Assembly: GCA_946885605.1 (NCBI GenBank)
Contig: CAMPGR010000067.1
Coordinates: forward strand, 1 to 19,781
Length of the DNA stretch: 19,781 nucleotides
Source: an uncultured Pseudomonadota bacterium
GTDB lineage: Bacteria > Pseudomonadota > Gammaproteobacteria > Burkholderiales > SG8-41
Reading direction: 5' to 3'
Shown here in pieces: positions 1-7,205 of the stretch (position 1 is the first letter of the stretch; every line of letters starts with the position of its first letter). The notes under the pieces are model-generated. The model saw nothing but the letters and a program-made list of their open reading frames with translations. It did no database searches and was not told the DNA's origin. The position numbers and the translations under genes were made by a program.

Positions 1-1
1 G

Positions 2-655
2 GTTAAAGGGGAGTAAAACCGGGGGTTTTTTATGCGCGTCGAGCCAGTCTGCGATCACTTCGCGCGTGGTATCCAGCCCCTCTCCCGTTTTGCTTGAAAA
101 AAGCTGTACGTCAGCGCGGATCCCTTCCAAGACGATGGTCTTTTCGGCGGCGCGGAGAACCGCCGAGCGCTCGCGTGCGGAAAGCTTGTCTGCCTTCGTG
201 AGTAAGATGTGACACGGCACGCGACGCGGTTCGACCCAGTCGAGGAGTTGCCGGTCCAGCGGGCCGAAGGCGTGGCGGGCATCCATCACCACGATCAGAC
301 CGCGCAGAGCGCGGCGGGACTCGATGTAAGCACTTATTAACATCTGCCAATGGCGCTTTTCTTTCGCGGGAACCGCGGCGTAGCCATAGCCGGGGAGGTC
401 GACCAGAAATCGCTTGGGACCCAGAGCGAAAAAATTGATCGTCTGCGTGCGCCCTGGAGTCTTGCTTACGTGCGCGAGCCGCCTCTGTGATGCGAGCGCG
501 TTGATGGCGCTCGATTTGCCGGAATTGGAGCGGCCCGCGAAGGCGACTTCGAGTCCCGTGTCCGGTGGCAAGAGTTCGGGCTCGTGCACCGATCCGACGT
601 AGGTCGCGCTTCGGAACTCGGAGGTGAGTGCTTGTTTTCGCTTGCAAACTGGCAT
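2..655 (-). CDS. engB: Ribosome biogenesis GTPase EngB/YsxC (YihA), 3' end cut by window edge
   Basis: TrmE-Era-EngA-EngB-type small GTPase, known in this family to act in assembly of the large ribosomal subunit. Reading from the ATG at 655 gives 218 codons with no stop before the window ends, so only the last few residues can be missing (the family is usually about 195-220 residues). The G motifs are visible in order: G1 GRSNSGKS near residue 45, G3 DLPG near 90, G4 TKAD near 155, and a G5-like SSK near 187. The start at 655 gives the usual short N-terminal lead-in before the first beta strand. The gene is divergent from the cytochrome c4 gene with 67 bases between starts. No strong Shine-Dalgarno sequence is visible. 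A frame this clear leaves little doubt about the family. Confidence 0.95.
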   Translation of the reverse strand, partial: MPVCKRKQALTSEFRSATYVGSVHEPELLPPDTGLEVAFAGRSNSGKSSAINALASQRRLAHVSKTPGRTQTINFFALGPKRFLVDLPGYGYAAVPAKEKRHWQMLISAYIESRRALRGLIVVMDARHAFGPLDRQLLDWVEPRRVPCHILLTKADKLSARERSAVLRAAEKTIVLEGIRADVQLFSSKTGEGLDTTREVIADWLDAHKKPPVLLPFN

Positions 656-656
656 G

Positions 657-685
657 TTGAGGGGCCCTTCTGCCTTCTGTACAAT
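657..685 (+). promoter_or_regulatory. Sigma70-type promoter for the cytochrome c4 gene
   Basis: TTGAGG at 657-662 and TACAAT at 680-685 are separated by exactly 17 bases. They match four of six and five of six consensus positions. Transcription would begin near 692, leaving a leader of about 30 bases before the ATG at 723. The -35 element lies just upstream of the divergent engB start codon, so the two genes compete for a 67-base spacer. Confidence 0.6.
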
Positions 686-722
686 ACCTCTCCCGGTTTA
701 GAAAAGTCCCGAGGGAGTGGAG

Positions 723-1355
723 ATGAATTATCGCCTGAGCGTGGCGGCGTTTGCTTGCGCGCTGCTTTCGTCTTTGAGTTACGCGCAAAGCGTGAAGGGC
801 GATCCCGCCAAGGCGCAACCGATCGTGGGTCAGGTCTGCGCGGCGTGTCATAGCGCCGACGGCAATAGCGTAATCCCCGCCAACCCCAGTCTCGCCGCTC
901 AGCATCCCGAGTACACGCTCAAGCAGCTGGTGAATTTCAAGTCGCGAAACGGCAAGCCCGCCGAACGTCCGAGCCCCGTGATGGCCGGCATGGTAGCGAA
1001 TCTCTCCAGCGATGACATGGCGAATCTCGCCGTTTACTTCGCCAGCCAGAAGGCCAGGCCCGGCGCAGCGAGCGATCCCGACCTCGTGAAACAGGGACAG
1101 GAAATCTACCGGGGCGGAATATTGTCCAAGAACGTAGCGGCGTGTGCCGGATGCCACTTGCCCGACGGCGTCGGAATACCGGCACAGTTTCCCCGGCTCT
1201 CGGGGCAACACGCGGAATACGTCGAGGCGCAGCTCAAGGCGTTTCGGAGCCGCGAGCGCGCAAATGATCCGAACGGCATGATGCGTGCGATCGCGGCCCG
1301 CCTTTCCGATCGCGAAATCAAAGCGGTGGCCGAATATATTTCAGGATTGCGGTAG
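723..1355 (+). CDS. Periplasmic diheme cytochrome c4
   Basis: Electron carrier of the periplasm; c4 cytochromes in this family donate to terminal oxidases. The 210-residue product starts with a signal peptide (MNYRLSVAAFACALLSSLSYAQ, cleavage near residue 20-22). Two similar class I heme domains follow, with CAACH at 39-43 and CAGCH at 141-145. Candidate axial methionines are M87 or M90 in the first half and M186 or M187 in the second. Length and the two-domain layout fit cytochrome c4. ATG 723 was chosen over an in-frame GTG at 717 because GAGGGAG at 711-717 then sits 5 bases upstream as a ribosome binding site and the signal peptide starts cleanly. A hypothetical secreted protein gene follows 12 bases downstream. 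The ccsB-ccsA cytochrome maturation genes, which often follow this pair in betaproteobacteria, are not here. Confidence 0.92.
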   Translation: MNYRLSVAAFACALLSSLSYAQSVKGDPAKAQPIVGQVCAACHSADGNSVIPANPSLAAQHPEYTLKQLVNFKSRNGKPAERPSPVMAGMVANLSSDDMANLAVYFASQKARPGAASDPDLVKQGQEIYRGGILSKNVAACAGCHLPDGVGIPAQFPRLSGQHAEYVEAQLKAFRSRERANDPNGMMRAIAARLSDREIKAVAEYISGLR

Positions 1356-1367
1356 GCGTCACAGGAT

Positions 1368-1868
1368 ATGTGGGTACGGTTGATTCCCGCAATCGCCGCG
1401 GCACTCGTGGTCTGTGCCGGATCGCCGGCTTCGGGCGCGGACGGAGCTCCCGAGGAAGCGCCGGCCGAGGAACGGGAGCCGATCGCCGTGGAAGGGGCTT
1501 TTACGGAAGAAGGGCGTGCCGAGGAAAGCGAGCAGGCGAGGAGATTCAGCCGGGCGCGGCGGGAACATGAGGCCGGGCGCACGGAGAGGGTCGAAAAGCT
1601 CGAGGCGGAGCGGCGTCGCGAGCAAGAAGTGACCCTCTTAAAAGGCACGGTGTCCGCGCTGGGGCGGCGCGAAAGCTACCTTCGGCATGAAAAGTACTGG
1701 GCGCGGCGCGAATACGATTCGATGTCGCGCGACCCGTCGGACCTGTCTACGATGGTGCGCCGCAGTGCGCTCGAGCGGGAGCTGCATGACATCCGCTCAC
1801 AGCTTGGCACGGTAAGTCCCGCGCGCGAGAACACCTTGCGTCAGCTCGATACGCTGCGTCTCAGGTAG
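1368..1868 (+). CDS. Unrecognised secreted, highly charged coiled-coil protein
   Basis: I do not recognise this 166-residue protein. An N-terminal signal peptide is likely (MWVRLIPAIAAALVVCAGSP, cleavage near SGA-D at 23-25). The cysteine at position 16 lacks the small -1 residue of a lipobox, so a lipoprotein is unlikely. After it comes an acidic Glu/Ala/Pro stretch (about 25-55). Next is a long Arg/Glu-rich segment (about 55-110) without proline, expected to form a helix or coiled coil. A second helix with several Tyr and Arg residues (about 105-165) ends in Leu/Arg. The start follows the cytochrome c4 stop by 12 bases with only a weak AGGA close to the ATG, so the two are probably cotranscribed. 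Its stop is one base from the hemL stop on the other strand. A periplasmic location is inferred; no function is assigned. Confidence 0.72.
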   Translation: MWVRLIPAIAAALVVCAGSPASGADGAPEEAPAEEREPIAVEGAFTEEGRAEESEQARRFSRARREHEAGRTERVEKLEAERRREQEVTLLKGTVSALGRRESYLRHEKYWARREYDSMSRDPSDLSTMVRRSALERELHDIRSQLGTVSPARENTLRQLDTLRLR

Positions 1869-1869
1869 C

Positions 1870-3168
1870 TCAGCATCGAAAGCCGAGCCGGTTCAGGGTG
1901 GCGAAGGCTTTGCGCGCGCCCGACACCGTCTTCTCGATTTCCTCCACGCCGTGAGCGGCGGAAACGAACCCCGCTTCGTAGGCCGACGGCGCCAGGTAAA
2001 CGCCTTCGGCGAGCATGGCGTGAAAGAACGCGTTGAATGCCTCCCTGTCAGCCTGCATCACCTCCTCGTAACGGGTGGGCGGCGATTCCCGGAAGTACAT
2101 ACCGAACATCCCGCCCACGCTCTGCGCTGAAAAGCGCACCCCGTGCTCGCGGGCGGCCGCGGACAAGCCTTCGCAGAGGCGATGCGCCGTGGCACTCAAC
2201 GCATCAAAAAATCCCGGCTCTTGCACGAGCTTGAGCGTGGCAAGCCCGGCCGCCACTGCGACCGGATTGCCGGATAACGTCCCGGCCTGGTACACCGGAC
2301 CCGCGGGCGCGATGCAATTCATAATCTCGCGCCGGCCCCCGAACGCCCCGACCGGCAGTCCGCCTCCGATCACCTTGCCCAAGGTCGTGAGGTCGGGTGC
2401 GATCTGGTAGAGCGACTGGGTCCCGCCAAGCGCGACCCGAAAACCGGTCATCACCTCATCAAAGATGAGCACGGCGCCGTGTCGCGTACACAGCTCGCGC
2501 ATGGCGTGCAGGAAGTCGGGGCATGGCGCGACGAGGTTCATGTTTCCCGCGACGGGCTCCACGATCACGGCAGCGATATCCTTTCCGTTGCGCGCAAAGG
2601 CTTGCTTGAGTCCGGGCACATCGTTGTAGGGCAGGACGAGCGTGTGCGCCACGGTCTCAGACGGTACACCGGCCGAGCTCGGTTGTCCGAGCGTGAGCGC
2701 ACCGGAGCCCGCTTTGACGAGAAGCGCGTCGACGTGGCCGTGATAACAGCCCTCGAACTTGACGATCAGCTGGCGTTTCGTGTAGCCGCGCGCAAGTCGA
2801 ACCGCGCTCATCGTCGCTTCCGTGCCCGAGCTCACCAGGCGAACCTGTTGGAGCGAAGGCATGAGCGCGCACAGCAATTCCGCCATCTCCACTTCCTGCT
2901 CGGTGGGCGCGCCGAAGCTCAATCCGCGCCGTGCGGCTTCCTGCACTGCTTCCAACACCTCCGGGTGCGCGTGACCGACGATCAGCGGTCCCCAGGAGCC
3001 GACGTAATCCACGTAACTGTTGCCGTCCGCATCCCATACCCATGCACCTTTACCCCGCTGGATGAAAAGCGGCGTGCCGCCCACGGCCTTGAAGGCGCGC
3101 ACCGGCGAGTTCACGCCGCCCGGAATAGAAAGCTCCGCGCGGTGAAAAAGCCTCTGGCTGCGTTTCAT
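1870..3168 (-). CDS. hemL: Glutamate-1-semialdehyde 2,1-aminomutase
   Basis: PLP enzyme of the C5 pathway, converting glutamate-1-semialdehyde to 5-aminolevulinate, the precursor of heme and other tetrapyrroles. The 432-residue product is a full-length class III aminotransferase fold. Visible landmarks are the opening [22 protein letters not shown] near 113-122, the PLP-contacting DEVMTGFR near 237, and the Schiff-base lysine K265 in [10 protein letters not shown], at the same number as in the E. coli enzyme. Its ATG (3168-3166) overlaps the thiE stop by 4 bases, so it is probably translated by coupling as the last gene of thiD-thiE-hemL. The stop is one base from that of the convergent gene, leaving no room for an ordinary terminator. 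Identification is secure. Confidence 0.97.
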   Translation of the reverse strand: MKRSQRLFHRAELSIPGGVNSPVRAFKAVGGTPLFIQRGKGAWVWDADGNSYVDYVGSWGPLIVGHAHPEVLEAVQEAARRGLSFGAPTEQEVEMAELLCALMPSLQQVRLVSSGTEATMSAVRLARGYTKRQLIVKFEGCYHGHVDALLVKAGSGALTLGQPSSAGVPSETVAHTLVLPYNDVPGLKQAFARNGKDIAAVIVEPVAGNMNLVAPCPDFLHAMRELCTRHGAVLIFDEVMTGFRVALGGTQSLYQIAPDLTTLGKVIGGGLPVGAFGGRREIMNCIAPAGPVYQAGTLSGNPVAVAAGLATLKLVQEPGFFDALSATAHRLCEGLSAAAREHGVRFSAQSVGGMFGMYFRESPPTRYEEVMQADREAFNAFFHAMLAEGVYLAPSAYEAGFVSAAHGVEEIEKTVSGARKAFATLNRLGFRC

Positions 3169-3809
3169 GGCTTTTCGCGAGCTTCAGAAAAAAGCCGGCT
3201 CAAGCGTGACGCGGCGGCGCGTACGTCCGGCGCATCGAACAGCGCGGATATCACCGCTATGGCGTCAGCGCCTGCGGTGATGAGCGACGCGCCATTTTCC
3301 GGAGTGATGCCGCCGATCGCGACGACGGGCAATGAAAGCCGACGTTTCGCCTCGTGGAGCAGGGTAAGGGGGGCGCGCACGGCATCCGGTTTGGTGAGAG
3401 ACGGGAAAAAACTCCCGAATGCGACGTAACTCGCGCCCGCCTGCTCCGCTTGGCATGCGTTTTCCAGCGCGTTGTAGCAGGATGCCCCAATCACCGCTTC
3501 GGGCCCCAGCGCTGCACGCGCCTGCGCGATCTCCCCGTCTTCATGACCGAGATGCACGCCGTCCGCGCCGATGGCCGCTGCCAGCTCGGTATGGTCGTTG
3601 ATGAGGAGCAGCGCGCCGTGGCGGCGGCATACGGCCAGCAGCGCCGTGGCCTGCCTGCGGCGCACGCCGGGAAGCCCGTGCTTGTTGCGGTACTGCACCA
3701 CGCGTGCGCCGCCCAGCAGCGCAGCCTCGACCCTGGCCATGAGCCGCTCGTCGTCGAGATCCTCCGGCGTCACGGCATAGATTCCGTGGACCCTGCGCTC
3801 AGCGATCAT
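3165..3809 (-). CDS. thiE: Thiamine phosphate synthase
   Basis: Joins hydroxymethylpyrimidine diphosphate and thiazole phosphate into thiamine phosphate. The 214-residue TIM-barrel protein shows QYRNK near 39-43, IND (70-72), GADGVHLG near 81-88, GASCYN (108-113), the pyrophosphate-binding stretch [12 protein letters not shown] near 132-143, and VAIGGIT (163-169). The frame stays open far upstream, but ATG 3809 is the right start. It overlaps the thiD stop as ATGA and gives the usual lead-in YAVTPE ahead of the first strand. The gene sits between thiD and hemL with 4-base overlaps on both sides. Placing ThiE beside ThiD lets the ThiD product feed directly into it. Confidence 0.95.
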   Translation of the reverse strand: MIAERRVHGIYAVTPEDLDDERLMARVEAALLGGARVVQYRNKHGLPGVRRRQATALLAVCRRHGALLLINDHTELAAAIGADGVHLGHEDGEIAQARAALGPEAVIGASCYNALENACQAEQAGASYVAFGSFFPSLTKPDAVRAPLTLLHEAKRRLSLPVVAIGGITPENGASLITAGADAIAVISALFDAPDVRAAASRLSRLFSEAREKP

Positions 3810-4669
3810 TCGTCGCGCGATTCGCCGGGTTCCGACTTGGATTCGGTGGATTCGGCTGTATCTTCCTCGCGCGCCCAGAACAGGCGGTCCGGAATGTGCT
3901 GTCCCATGCCCGGCCGGAATGCCGCCTTCAGGGCCTGCCACGTGTATTCCTGCGCGTCTCGCACGGCGTCGCCTATCGCGATGCCGTTCGCGATCGTCGC
4001 GGCGATTGCGGAAGCGAGCGTGCATCCCGAGCCATGGTAAGTGCCCGGCAGACGCTGCCACGCGTCGCTGCGCACGACGCCGTCCTGGTTGTAGAGCGTG
4101 TTCACGACCTGCGGCGTATTCTCGTGCGTGCCCGTGATGAGCACGTACTCGCATCCCGTGGTGATGAGCCGACGCGCGCATTCCGCAAGGCCGGGTTGCT
4201 CGGTGTCCTCACCTTCGTCGGCGCTGAGGCGGCGCGCTTCGATGCTGTTCGGTGTAATGATCGTGCTTTGCGGAATCAGCAATTCGCGCATGGCGGCGAT
4301 CATCTCATCTGTCGCCAGTTCATCGCCGCGGCCGGAACTGAGCACCGGATCGAGCACCAGCGGAACCTCAGGATAGTCCGCAACGACTTCAGCGATCGCC
4401 GCAATGGCTTCGACACTGCCAAGAAGCCCGATCTTGAACGCGGCAACGGGCATGTCTTCGAGCACGCAGCGCGCCTGGTCCGCCACCCATTCGGGATCGA
4501 GCGCGAAGACGTCCTCCACGCCCATCGTATCCTGCACCGTGATGGCGGTGACGCACGATAGCGGATGGCACCCCATGCTGGAGAGGGTCATGATGTCAGC
4601 CTGCACCCCTGCGCCCCCGCTGGGATCGGTTGCTGAGAACACGAGTACGACAGGCGGAAGTTCGGGCAT
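3806..4669 (-). CDS. thiD: Hydroxymethylpyrimidine/phosphomethylpyrimidine kinase
   Basis: Ribokinase-fold kinase that phosphorylates HMP and HMP-P to HMP-PP for thiamine synthesis. The 287-residue product has the N-terminal FSATDPSGGAGVQAD (11-25), AITVQDT (42-48), DPVLSSGRG near 107-115, TPNSIEA near 139-145, and the anion-hole/catalytic motif GSGCT (213-217). The core ends near residue 268, and an unusual acidic, Ser-rich tail of about 19 residues follows, overlapping the thiE start. No Shine-Dalgarno is obvious ahead of ATG 4669. It is the first gene of the thiD-thiE-hemL run and is divergent from the rubredoxin gene. The 94-base spacer shows no TPP riboswitch signature. Confidence 0.95.
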   Translation of the reverse strand: MPELPPVVLVFSATDPSGGAGVQADIMTLSSMGCHPLSCVTAITVQDTMGVEDVFALDPEWVADQARCVLEDMPVAAFKIGLLGSVEAIAAIAEVVADYPEVPLVLDPVLSSGRGDELATDEMIAAMRELLIPQSTIITPNSIEARRLSADEGEDTEQPGLAECARRLITTGCEYVLITGTHENTPQVVNTLYNQDGVVRSDAWQRLPGTYHGSGCTLASAIAATIANGIAIGDAVRDAQEYTWQALKAAFRPGMGQHIPDRLFWAREEDTAESTESKSEPGESRDE

Positions 4670-4719
4670 GAAATGAAGGAGTACGACGCTGGACGCGCAG
4701 CGGCGCCGGAGGAATCGTT

Positions 4720-4725
4720 TAAAAT
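4720..4725 (+). promoter_or_regulatory. Candidate -10 element for rubredoxin-gloA
   Basis: TAAAAT at 4720-4725 lies in the only AT-rich patch of the thiD-rubredoxin spacer, about 39 bases ahead of the rubredoxin ATG. No good -35 hexamer sits at 16-18 bases, so this is a weak call. The same AT patch may serve the divergent thiD gene in the other direction. Confidence 0.35.
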
Positions 4726-4763
4726 GCGATTCTAGCTAAATTCATCGCCAATATCGACGAAAC

Positions 4764-4952
4764 ATGACTACCGCGGACGCCAAGGTATACAAGACTTACA
4801 TGTGTCTGATCTGCGGCTTTATTTACGACGAGGCCGCGGGACTGCCCGATGAGGGCATCGCACCCGGGACACGCTGGGAAGACGTGCCGATGAACTGGAC
4901 CTGTCCGGAATGCGGGGCGCGCAAGGAAGATTTCGAAATGGTGGAGGTATGA
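4764..4952 (+). CDS. rubA: Rubredoxin
   Basis: Small one-iron electron carrier of the cytoplasm. The 62-residue product has the two metal-binding knuckles CLICG (14-18) and CPECG (47-51), giving four cysteines for one Fe. Between them are the family residues [15 protein letters not shown] and the aromatic W45. The length is typical of a single-domain rubredoxin with about 9 extra N-terminal residues. The stop overlaps the gloA start (ATGA at 4949-4952). The gene is divergent from thiD. Its redox partner is not encoded in this window. Confidence 0.95.
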   Translation: MTTADAKVYKTYMCLICGFIYDEAAGLPDEGIAPGTRWEDVPMNWTCPECGARKEDFEMVEV

Positions 4953-5335
4953 GGCGGATCCTGCACACCATGCTCCGGGTAGGCGATCTCGATCGCTCGA
5001 TCGAGTTCTATACCAAAGTGCTCGGGATGAAGCTGCTCCGCCGTGCGGATTACCCGGGCGGGCGCTTCACCAACGCCTTCGTCGGCTACGACGACGAGTC
5101 GCGTGCGGCGGTGCTGGAGCTTACGTACAACTGGGATACGCATTCCTACGACCTGGGGACCGGGTTCGGCCACGTCGCGGTCGAAGTGGAAGACGCGCGC
5201 GAGGCCTGCGAAAGGGTGCGGCAGCGGGGAGGCAAGGTCACCCGCGAAGCCGGTCCGATGAAGCATGGCACGACGGTCATCGCTTTTGTTGAAGACCCCG
5301 ACGGCTACAAGATCGAGTTCGTGCAGCGCAAGTAA
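4949..5335 (+). CDS. gloA: Lactoylglutathione lyase (glyoxalase I)
   Basis: Isomerises the methylglyoxal-glutathione hemithioacetal to S-lactoylglutathione. The 128-residue single-domain VOC protein carries the four metal ligands H6, E57, H75 and E123, matching the H5/E56/H74/E122 set of the Ni-dependent E. coli enzyme. The start at 4949 is decided by H6: the next in-frame ATG (4970) would remove that ligand. The start lies inside the rubredoxin stop (ATGA). A GGAGG at 4943-4947 sits only one base before the ATG, so initiation probably depends on coupling to rubredoxin translation. The frame is open a little further upstream, inside rubA, but that extension has no homologous look. It converges on rsmA with 18 bases between stops and no visible terminator hairpin. 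Confidence 0.95.
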   Translation: MRRILHTMLRVGDLDRSIEFYTKVLGMKLLRRADYPGGRFTNAFVGYDDESRAAVLELTYNWDTHSYDLGTGFGHVAVEVEDAREACERVRQRGGKVTREAGPMKHGTTVIAFVEDPDGYKIEFVQRK

Positions 5336-5353
5336 ACGCACTTCCCGCAGGCT

Positions 5354-6145
5354 TCAGGCGCAGACCGCATCACCGGGGCGCTTCGCGAGATAGTTCGACG
5401 CCGTTACATAGTCCGAGACGGAGAGCTCTTGCGCGCGCGCATCGGGATCGATCGCAAGCGCCTTGAAATCTTCTTCCGTGAAGTAGTCGCGCAGTGCGTT
5501 ACGCAAGGTTTTCCGCCGTTGCATGAAGGCACTGCGCACCAGCTTGGCGAACAGCGTTTCGTCGCCCGCTCGCGGCGCCTCTCGCAGCGGCAGCATGCGC
5601 ACGACTGCGGACTCTACCTGTGGGGCGGGGCGGAAAGCGGTCGCCGGTACCGATGCGATCTGTTCCATGTCGAAGCGGTATTGCAACATCACGGAAAGCC
5701 GGCCGTAATCCGGCTTCGACGGCGCCGACACCATGCGCGCGACCACCTCTTTCTGCAGCATGACATGGATATCGCGGATGCAGTGCGCGCTGTCCGCGAG
5801 GTGGAACAGCAGAGGGGTGGAGATGTTGTAGGGCAGGTTGCCCACCACGCGAAGTTCCGGGCCCAGGGCGGCGAAGTCGAATCGCAACGCGTCCGCCTGG
5901 TGCAGGGTGAGGCGCTCTCGCGAATAGGCGCGCTCCAGCCGGCTGACGATATCGCGATCGATTTCCACCGCGTGCAGATGCCTGAGATGCGCCAATAGCG
6001 GTCGGGTCAGCGCACCGAGGCCGGGCCCGATCTCCACCATCCGGTCCTCGGGTTGGGGTCGAATGGCTGCTACGATCGCCTCGATAACGTGTTCATCAGC
6101 CAGGAAGTGCTGCGCAAAGCGTTTACGCGGTACGTGACGCGTCAT
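5354..6145 (-). CDS. rsmA: 16S rRNA dimethyladenosine transferase (A1518/A1519)
   Basis: KsgA/RsmA uses S-adenosylmethionine to dimethylate two adjacent adenines in the 3' hairpin of 16S rRNA. It acts late in small-subunit assembly, and its loss is known to give kasugamycin resistance. The 263-residue product shows KRFAQHFL (8-15), the SAM-binding GPGLGALT (40-47), EID (61-63) and the catalytic NLPYN (103-107). The C-terminal helical domain contains QRRKTLRNAL. The frame is open far upstream through pdxA, but ATG 6145 gives the standard N-terminus and lies 8 bases past the pdxA stop with AGCAGG just ahead. It is the last gene of lptD-surA-pdxA-rsmA, an order also known from E. coli. Confidence 0.97.
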   Translation of the reverse strand: MTRHVPRKRFAQHFLADEHVIEAIVAAIRPQPEDRMVEIGPGLGALTRPLLAHLRHLHAVEIDRDIVSRLERAYSRERLTLHQADALRFDFAALGPELRVVGNLPYNISTPLLFHLADSAHCIRDIHVMLQKEVVARMVSAPSKPDYGRLSVMLQYRFDMEQIASVPATAFRPAPQVESAVVRMLPLREAPRAGDETLFAKLVRSAFMQRRKTLRNALRDYFTEEDFKALAIDPDARAQELSVSDYVTASNYLAKRPGDAVCA

Positions 6146-6153
6146 GCGGCCTG

Positions 6154-7191
6154 CTAAGGCGCTTTGGGCACTTTGGCGAGCGCTGCGGCGAGCTTCACGG
6201 CTTCCACCATGCTGCCCACCTCCGCCTTCCCCGTCGCGGCGAGGTCGAGCGCAGTGCCGTGGTCCACGGAGGTGCGGATGATGGGCAGCCCCAAGGTCAC
6301 ATTCACGCCCGAGCCAAAGCTCGCATATTTGAGCACTGGCAGACCCTGGTCGTGGTACATCGCGAGCACGCAATCGCAACTGTCGAGGTATTGCGGCTGG
6401 AACAGCGTATCTGCGGGGATCGGCCCCCTGAGATCTACACCTTCCTCCCGCAGTCGATCGAGCACCGGGACGATCACCTCGATCTCTTCACGCCCGAGGT
6501 GTCCGCCTTCGCCTGCGTGAGGGTTCAGCCCCGCGACCACTATACGCGGGTGCGCAAGCGCAAAACGCTCGACAAGATCGCGATGAAGTACCCGCAACAC
6601 GGACTCGAGGCTTTTGCGGGTGATGCTTGCCGCGACGTCCCTGAGCGCGAGGTGAGTGGTGGCAAGCGCGACCCGCATGCCGCCCCCGACCAGCATCATC
6701 ACAACCGTGTCGGTGCCCAGGCGCTGCGCGAGAAACTCGGTGTGGCCGGTGAAGGGGAACCCCGCGTCGTTGATGACTGCCTTGTGCACCGGAGCGGTTG
6801 CCATGGCGTCAAAAATGCCCGACCGGCACCCGTCCGCCGCGAGCTCGAGCGTCCGCAGCACCGCGGCGCTGTTGCCAGGATTGAGACGACCGGGCTCGGC
6901 CGGGACGGCGAGCGGTACGTGCAACACCGAAACCTCTCCGGGGGTAAACGGTGCATCAACTCTTCCCTGAAACTCCACGCACCGGACCGGCGTGCCGAGC
7001 GCCCTTGCCCGCTCCACCAGGAGCCCGCGGTCTCCGATGATGACGACTCGTGGCGCGAGAGTAAGGTGTGCCAACGCAACACAGAGGTCGGGACCGATGC
7101 CCGCAGGCTCCCCCGCGGTGACCGCGACGAGCGGCTTTGTTGCCTCACCCCTTGCCGTGGAGTGCACGCCACTCGAGCCCTGTCTCATCAT
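6154..7191 (-). CDS. pdxA: 4-hydroxythreonine-4-phosphate dehydrogenase
   Basis: NAD-dependent oxidation step of de novo pyridoxal phosphate synthesis (DXP-dependent pathway). The 345-residue product has GEPAGIGPD (27-35), TGHTEFLA (148-155) and three metal histidines: H180 in ATTH, H225 in NPHAG and H280 in MYHDQG. These sit at the same mutual spacing as H166, H211 and H266 of E. coli PdxA, offset by 14. That offset shows a short N-terminal extension. Two ATGs stand in tandem (7191, 7188), and an in-frame GTG at 7167 would remove most of the extension, so the exact start is uncertain. The surA stop is 14 bases upstream. Confidence 0.96.
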   Translation of the reverse strand: MMRQGSSGVHSTARGEATKPLVAVTAGEPAGIGPDLCVALAHLTLAPRVVIIGDRGLLVERARALGTPVRCVEFQGRVDAPFTPGEVSVLHVPLAVPAEPGRLNPGNSAAVLRTLELAADGCRSGIFDAMATAPVHKAVINDAGFPFTGHTEFLAQRLGTDTVVMMLVGGGMRVALATTHLALRDVAASITRKSLESVLRVLHRDLVERFALAHPRIVVAGLNPHAGEGGHLGREEIEVIVPVLDRLREEGVDLRGPIPADTLFQPQYLDSCDCVLAMYHDQGLPVLKYASFGSGVNVTLGLPIIRTSVDHGTALDLAATGKAEVGSMVEAVKLAAALAKVPKAP

Positions 7192-7205
7192 GTCGTTCCG
7201 GGCGC

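Noticed and set aside
111..1211. Long open frame on the minus strand across the engB, cytochrome and spacer region
   Set aside because: It crosses the divergent promoter and runs antisense to a clear cytochrome c gene. Its translation is Arg-rich and without recognisable motifs, as expected from a shadow frame in GC-rich DNA.
4670..4763. TPP riboswitch ahead of thiD
   Set aside because: The 94-base leader has no CTGAGA-type conserved core and is short for the full aptamer plus expression platform.
5336..5353. Bidirectional terminator between gloA and rsmA
   Set aside because: The 18-base gap has no hairpin and no T-run on either strand.
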